Below, piece by piece: positions 6,885 to 10,309 of a stretch of DNA of 10,309 nt. Both the position numbers and the translations under genes were made by a program. The notes under the pieces are model-generated. The model did no database searches and was not told the DNA's origin. It saw nothing but the letters and a program-made list of their open reading frames with translations. Position 1 is the stretch's first letter; every line of letters begins with the position of its first letter. The stretch comes from PVC group bacterium (GTDB taxonomy: Bacteria; Verrucomicrobiota; Kiritimatiellia; CAIKKV01; PXCX01), in assembly GCA_003565195.1 (NCBI GenBank), contig PXCX01000110.1, positions 1-10,309 of the forward strand, written 5' to 3'.

Positions 6885-8084
6885 TCAATGCCAGTCCATA
6901 CGCGGGTTGACATGACCGGTCCCGGGATCGCACAGTTTTTCGACGTAACGCTGTAATTCGCGATCATATTCGGCGTCCATCCCCAACTGCGCCAATTGCC
7001 GGTGAATCCCCCGCAAACCGCGTTCGCTATCTTCGGCTTCCGCCGCATTGGAATAGCGCAAAGCCGGATCAATATGGGTAAACCGCTTGAGAACATGAAT
7101 CAAGAGACTGTTCTCGCGGGCATAAGAAGGGACGACCTGTTCAAGGCTCTCGTGCAGCCGCTTTTTCTCCGCCAATAAGTTTTCCTCTTCCACCGCGGAA
7201 TCCCAAATCCGGCCGCGAATCATTTCCAGCCCAACCAAGCCGGCGCTGAATAAATCCGACTGAACAATCGCCGGTTCCAAACGATGCAACTCCGGCGCCA
7301 TATACAGCGGGCTGCCCAGCAGAATGTTGATGGGCTCTCCAATCGTACCTGCGCGCCCGAAATCCACCAGCTTGATCGACCCGTTGCGATCGATCATGAC
7401 ATTTGAAGGTTTAATATCGCCGTGCAGGAAACCTTCCCGATGCATAACGGTCAAGCCAAGCAATATCTTGCGCATAATATAAACGGCAATCCCCGGCTGC
7501 AACCGGAACTGGCCATCTTCAATCCGAAACAGGACATCCATGAAATGCGACCATTCCTTGTCCGTCGATTGGCCGCGGGTAATGGCCAGATGCGAGCCGT
7601 CGAGCAGGTATTGAAGATCGATGCCATCGATGGCAGCCATTTGGATATAACCAATCCCGTGATACTCGTCGTAGATATCCCGGGATACCAGGTTCTCGAT
7701 TTGGATCGGCTGCAGGCGCGAGGTCTGCCTGGCGATCCGGCCCATGTCAGCCCAGTAATTCTCCGCATTGCGATAGATCGACGGATTGAATATCTTGATC
7801 GCGTGCCGGGTCAGACATCCCCGCGCGCCATGACGTGCCGCCAGATAAACCACGCCTTGGAGGCCTTTGCCCAGTTCGCGCGTCAGCAGATAGGTGACCG
7901 GATGACGGATGGTTCGCTCGCGCAACAACCGTTCATATTGGGTAATCAGCCACGCACGATCCGCCGATGCGGCCGCTCCTGAAAGTTTGGCGGCGGCCGG
8001 CTGCGGATCGTCGATCAGCTCCGTCTTTTTGAGGTTGCTGGCCGTGCTCGAATTGGATGATCTAATTGTTGGGGTTTCTTTCAT
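6885..8084 (-). CDS. Cytoplasmic serine/threonine protein kinase (Hanks type, non-RD)
   Basis: 399-residue single-domain kinase with no membrane segment, unlike PknB-type receptors. A Ser/Thr/Ala-rich, probably disordered N-terminus (1-40) precedes the domain. Visible motifs: glycine-rich loop GKGLQGVVY (72-80), AIKIF with K97, HGDIKPSN (221-228; catalytic D223, K225, N228), DFG at 241-243, APE at 263-265, SDLFSAG with D277, and R343 in DPALRY. Oddities: HGD replaces HRD (non-RD); no obvious helix-C glutamate, since the aligned spot near residue 120 appears to be Gln; about 30 extra residues (163-195) between the hinge and helix E; and a short activation segment with few phosphorylatable residues. 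The C-terminal 50 residues are predicted helical and of unknown role. Core catalytic residues are present, so activity is likely. The ATG at 8084 lacks a strong ribosome binding site. Divergent from secA; targets unknown. Confidence 0.88.
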   Translation of the reverse strand: MKETPTIRSSNSSTASNLKKTELIDDPQPAAAKLSGAAASADRAWLITQYERLLRERTIRHPVTYLLTRELGKGLQGVVYLAARHGARGCLTRHAIKIFNPSIYRNAENYWADMGRIARQTSRLQPIQIENLVSRDIYDEYHGIGYIQMAAIDGIDLQYLLDGSHLAITRGQSTDKEWSHFMDVLFRIEDGQFRLQPGIAVYIMRKILLGLTVMHREGFLHGDIKPSNVMIDRNGSIKLVDFGRAGTIGEPINILLGSPLYMAPELHRLEPAIVQSDLFSAGLVGLEMIRGRIWDSAVEEENLLAEKKRLHESLEQVVPSYARENSLLIHVLKRFTHIDPALRYSNAAEAEDSERGLRGIHRQLAQLGMDAEYDRELQRYVEKLCDPGTGHVNPRMDWH

Positions 8085-8201
8085 TTGCAGGCTATGCTAT
8101 AGTTTCCGGATTCGGATTACAAGAAAATCGCGATCAATATATCAGAACGTACCGGGAAAAGCCATTTTTATTGTTGGCACAGGTTTGGGGGATCGAACCA
8201 A
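8085..8201. promoter_or_regulatory. Divergent kinase/secA intergenic region
   Basis: 117 bases between the kinase ATG (leftward) and the secA ATG (rightward), presumably holding both promoters. Rightward candidates for a -10 box are TATAGT (8098-8103) and TATATC (8138-8143); neither has a convincing -35 box at the right distance. Leftward, TATAGC on the minus strand within 8095-8102 is a weak -10 candidate with a very short leader. Small palindromes ATCGCGAT (8127-8134) and the near-palindrome CTATGCTATAG overlap these sites. A G-rich stretch (8187-8191) about 10 bases before secA is the likely ribosome binding site. Confidence 0.3.
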
Positions 8202-10309
8202 ATGCAAGCTTTGCTCAAGAAAATAATTGGGACAAAACATCAACGTGACGTCAAGAAGTTGCGTCCTTACGTCGAACGGATTAACGCCCACGAGAAGGAA
8301 TACCGGAATCTCAGTGACGAACAGTTAAAGGCGAAAACCGCGGAATTCAAACAGCGGTTACAGGCGGGGGAAACACTTGACGATCTTTGTTGCGAAGCCT
8401 TTGCGGTTGTCAAGAACGCCTGCCGGCGTTTGGTTGGCCGCACAATCAATGTTTGCGGGCATGAACAAACATGGGACATGATCCCGTTTGACGTACAGAT
8501 TATCGGTGGCTTGGTTTTGCATCAGGGCAAGATTGCCGAGATGGCCACCGGCGAAGGCAAGACCCTGGTCGCGACCATGCCGCTTTATCTGAATGCGTTA
8601 ACCGGCCGGAATGTAAACCTGGTGACGGTTAACGACTATCTGGCGCGTCGCGACGCCGAATGGATGGGTGCCGTGTATACGTTTCTCGGAATGACCGTGG
8701 GCTGTATCCAGAATTCGATGACACCGGCCGAACGGCGCGCCGAATATGCCTGCGACATTACCTATGGCACCAACAGCGAGTTCGGCTTCGATTATCTGCG
8801 CGACAACGGCATGGCGTTCCGTTCCGAAGACCAGGTTCAGCGCGATTATGCCTATGCGATTGTCGATGAAATCGACAGTATTCTGATCGATGAAGCCCGT
8901 ACGCCGCTGATTATTTCGGGACCGGTCCCCGTTTCCACGCATCAATACTTCGATTTAAAACCGAAAGTCGAGCGTTTGATACGGCGGCAGCAGGATCTGT
9001 GTACGCGCTTAATACGTGAAGCACGCGAATTGCTTGAGAAAGACGAAACCGACCACGCGCAATTACTGCTGTACCAGGTGCATCATGGCATGCCCAAGAA
9101 CAAACAACTGTTGCACATGCTTGAAGACGCTTCGACCCGGCACCTGCTCGAGCGGATCAACGACGCCATGTTGACCGATATGCGCAAGGAACAGGCGCGG
9201 GAATTGCGCGAGGAACTGTATTTTACGATCGAGGAACGGGCGCACGAAGCCAGTTTAACCGAAAAAGGGTGCGCCGAACTCAATCCTGCCGATCCCGAGG
9301 CCTACGTGCTGCCGGATTTGGCGACGTTGTTGAGCGAACTCGACGGCGACACCGAGCTGGACGCCGCGGAACGTACCCGGCGCCGGCAGGAAATCCAGGA
9401 TCAGTTCGCCGAACGGGCCGAACGGATTCATAATGTCGACCAGCTTATCAAAGCATATTGTCTTTACGAGAAGGATGTCCATTATGTGGTGCAGAACAAC
9501 CAGGTTCTGATCGTCGACGAATTTACCGGCCGGATCCTTCCCGGCCGGCGCTGGAGTGACGGGCTGCACCAGGCAGTGGAAGCCAGGGAGGGCGTAAAGA
9601 TCGAGCGCGAAACCCAGACGCTGGCCACGATTACGATCCAGAATTATTTCAGGATGTACGATAAATTGGCAGGCATGACGGGAACCGCGGAAACCGAAGC
9701 CGACGAGTTTCACCAGATTTACAAGCTGGACGTCGTGATGATTCCGACCAACCGGCCAGTACGCCGGATGGATGCCGACGATTGTATATACCGTACCCAA
9801 CGCGAGAAATACAAGGCGATTATCGAGGAAATCACCGATTGTCACCGGCGTGGACAACCCGTCCTGGTGGGCACCGTGTCGGTGGACGTCTCCGAATTGC
9901 TGAGCCGGATGTTGCGTCGTGTCAATATTCAACATAACGTGTTGAACGCCAAGAATCATGAACGCGAAGCCGAGATCGTGCGCAATGCCGGCCAGGAAGG
10001 CGCGGTGACCATTGCCACGAACATGGCGGGCCGCGGCACCGACATCAAACTGGCGCCTGCTGTTTTACACCTGGACCGCAGCCTCGTGACATCGAACCTG
10101 GAACTTGATGATCGGATCGACGGGGGGCGTACGTTGAGGCAGTTGCTGCAGGAGAAACCCAGCGGACTGCATGTTCTCGGTACCGAACGGCATGAATCGC
10201 GCCGGATTGACCGTCAGTTGCGCGGTCGTTGCGCCCGTCAAGGCGACCCCGGCAGCAGTCAGTTTTATGTCTCGCTAGAGGATGATCTGATGCGCTTGTT
10301 CGGGTCGGA
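8202..10309 (+). CDS. secA: Preprotein translocase ATPase SecA (C-terminus cut by window edge)
   Basis: ATPase motor that pushes unfolded preproteins through SecYEG at the inner membrane. 702 codons are visible, ending inside the second nucleotide-binding domain; the scaffold, wing and C-terminal linker lie beyond the edge. Landmarks: MIPFDVQIIGG (93-103), Walker A ATGEGKT (115-121), VNDYLARRD (143-151), VDEIDSILIDEARTPLIISG (221-240) containing the DEAD-like Walker B, GMTGTAETEADEF (491-503), TNRPV (516-520), TNMAGRGTDI (606-615), and TERHESRRIDRQLRGR (661-676) with motif VI GRCARQGD. The preprotein cross-linking domain carries an insert (about 245-340) with MPKNK as in Bacteroidetes and PVC SecA, and a further stretch (about 617-654) separates TDIKL from GLHVLGTERHE. 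The ATG at 8202 directly precedes the standard N-terminal helix; no better start lies upstream. Family call near certain. Confidence 0.97.
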   Translation, partial: MQALLKKIIGTKHQRDVKKLRPYVERINAHEKEYRNLSDEQLKAKTAEFKQRLQAGETLDDLCCEAFAVVKNACRRLVGRTINVCGHEQTWDMIPFDVQIIGGLVLHQGKIAEMATGEGKTLVATMPLYLNALTGRNVNLVTVNDYLARRDAEWMGAVYTFLGMTVGCIQNSMTPAERRAEYACDITYGTNSEFGFDYLRDNGMAFRSEDQVQRDYAYAIVDEIDSILIDEARTPLIISGPVPVSTHQYFDLKPKVERLIRRQQDLCTRLIREARELLEKDETDHAQLLLYQVHHGMPKNKQLLHMLEDASTRHLLERINDAMLTDMRKEQARELREELYFTIEERAHEASLTEKGCAELNPADPEAYVLPDLATLLSELDGDTELDAAERTRRRQEIQDQFAERAERIHNVDQLIKAYCLYEKDVHYVVQNNQVLIVDEFTGRILPGRRWSDGLHQAVEAREGVKIERETQTLATITIQNYFRMYDKLAGMTGTAETEADEFHQIYKLDVVMIPTNRPVRRMDADDCIYRTQREKYKAIIEEITDCHRRGQPVLVGTVSVDVSELLSRMLRRVNIQHNVLNAKNHEREAEIVRNAGQEGAVTIATNMAGRGTDIKLAPAVLHLDRSLVTSNLELDDRIDGGRTLRQLLQEKPSGLHVLGTERHESRRIDRQLRGRCARQGDPGSSQFYVSLEDDLMRLFGS

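Noticed and set aside
8066..8248. 60-codon plus-strand frame spanning the kinase/secA intergenic region
   Set aside because: It starts inside the kinase gene on the opposite strand, runs out of frame into secA, and has no recognisable feature. The intergenic DNA is better explained as divergent promoters.
9255..9959. 234-codon open frame on the minus strand, antisense to secA
   Set aside because: It is entirely opposite highly conserved SecA sequence and its length follows from the codon bias of that gene. No family motif is visible.

Overview
The window looks like a chromosomal housekeeping region from a Gram-negative bacterium. ftsH and secA are cut by the two edges, and ispD lies between them. 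The best guess for the organism is a member of the PVC superphylum, in the Kiritimatiellota/Lentisphaerae/Verrucomicrobia neighbourhood. This rests on the appearance of SecA (a large insert in the preprotein cross-linking domain, shared with Bacteroidetes, and a motif VI reading GRCARQGD) and on FtsH peptidase-domain sequence reading GATMQLPEKDRY. It is inference from remembered family features, not from a search. An O-antigen-ligase-like membrane protein and an LpxH-like phosphoesterase support a Gram-negative envelope.

Layout. Positions 1-5169 are read leftward. In transcription order the genes are an NAD-dependent epimerase-like SDR protein (5169-4168), an O-antigen ligase/polymerase family membrane protein (4175-2763), an LpxH-like metallophosphoesterase (2763-2035), and ftsH (1928 to beyond the left edge). 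The first three overlap by 8 and 1 bases and should be translationally coupled. ftsH follows a 106-base gap that holds a good sigma-70-like promoter and a perfect 9-bp hairpin, so it can be expressed on its own.

Positions 5170-5437 form a divergent promoter region. Rightward from it run ispD (5438-6118) and, 7 bases later, a second metallophosphoesterase of a different family (6126-6857). A cytoplasmic Ser/Thr protein kinase (8084-6885) converges on that pair from the right. The kinase is divergent from secA (8202 to beyond the right edge), with 117 bases between their starts.

Function. The leftward trio plausibly acts on a sugar or lipid component of the envelope, upstream of the membrane quality-control protease FtsH. 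ispD makes an isoprenoid precursor intermediate in the MEP pathway, which ultimately supplies the lipid carrier for surface glycans. SecA is the Sec translocase motor. The kinase and the second phosphoesterase have no assignable substrates. There is no mobile element, CRISPR array, tRNA, rRNA or prophage. I found no clearly new multi-gene system; the points worth checking are regulatory leaders, kinase peculiarities and the small envelope operon.
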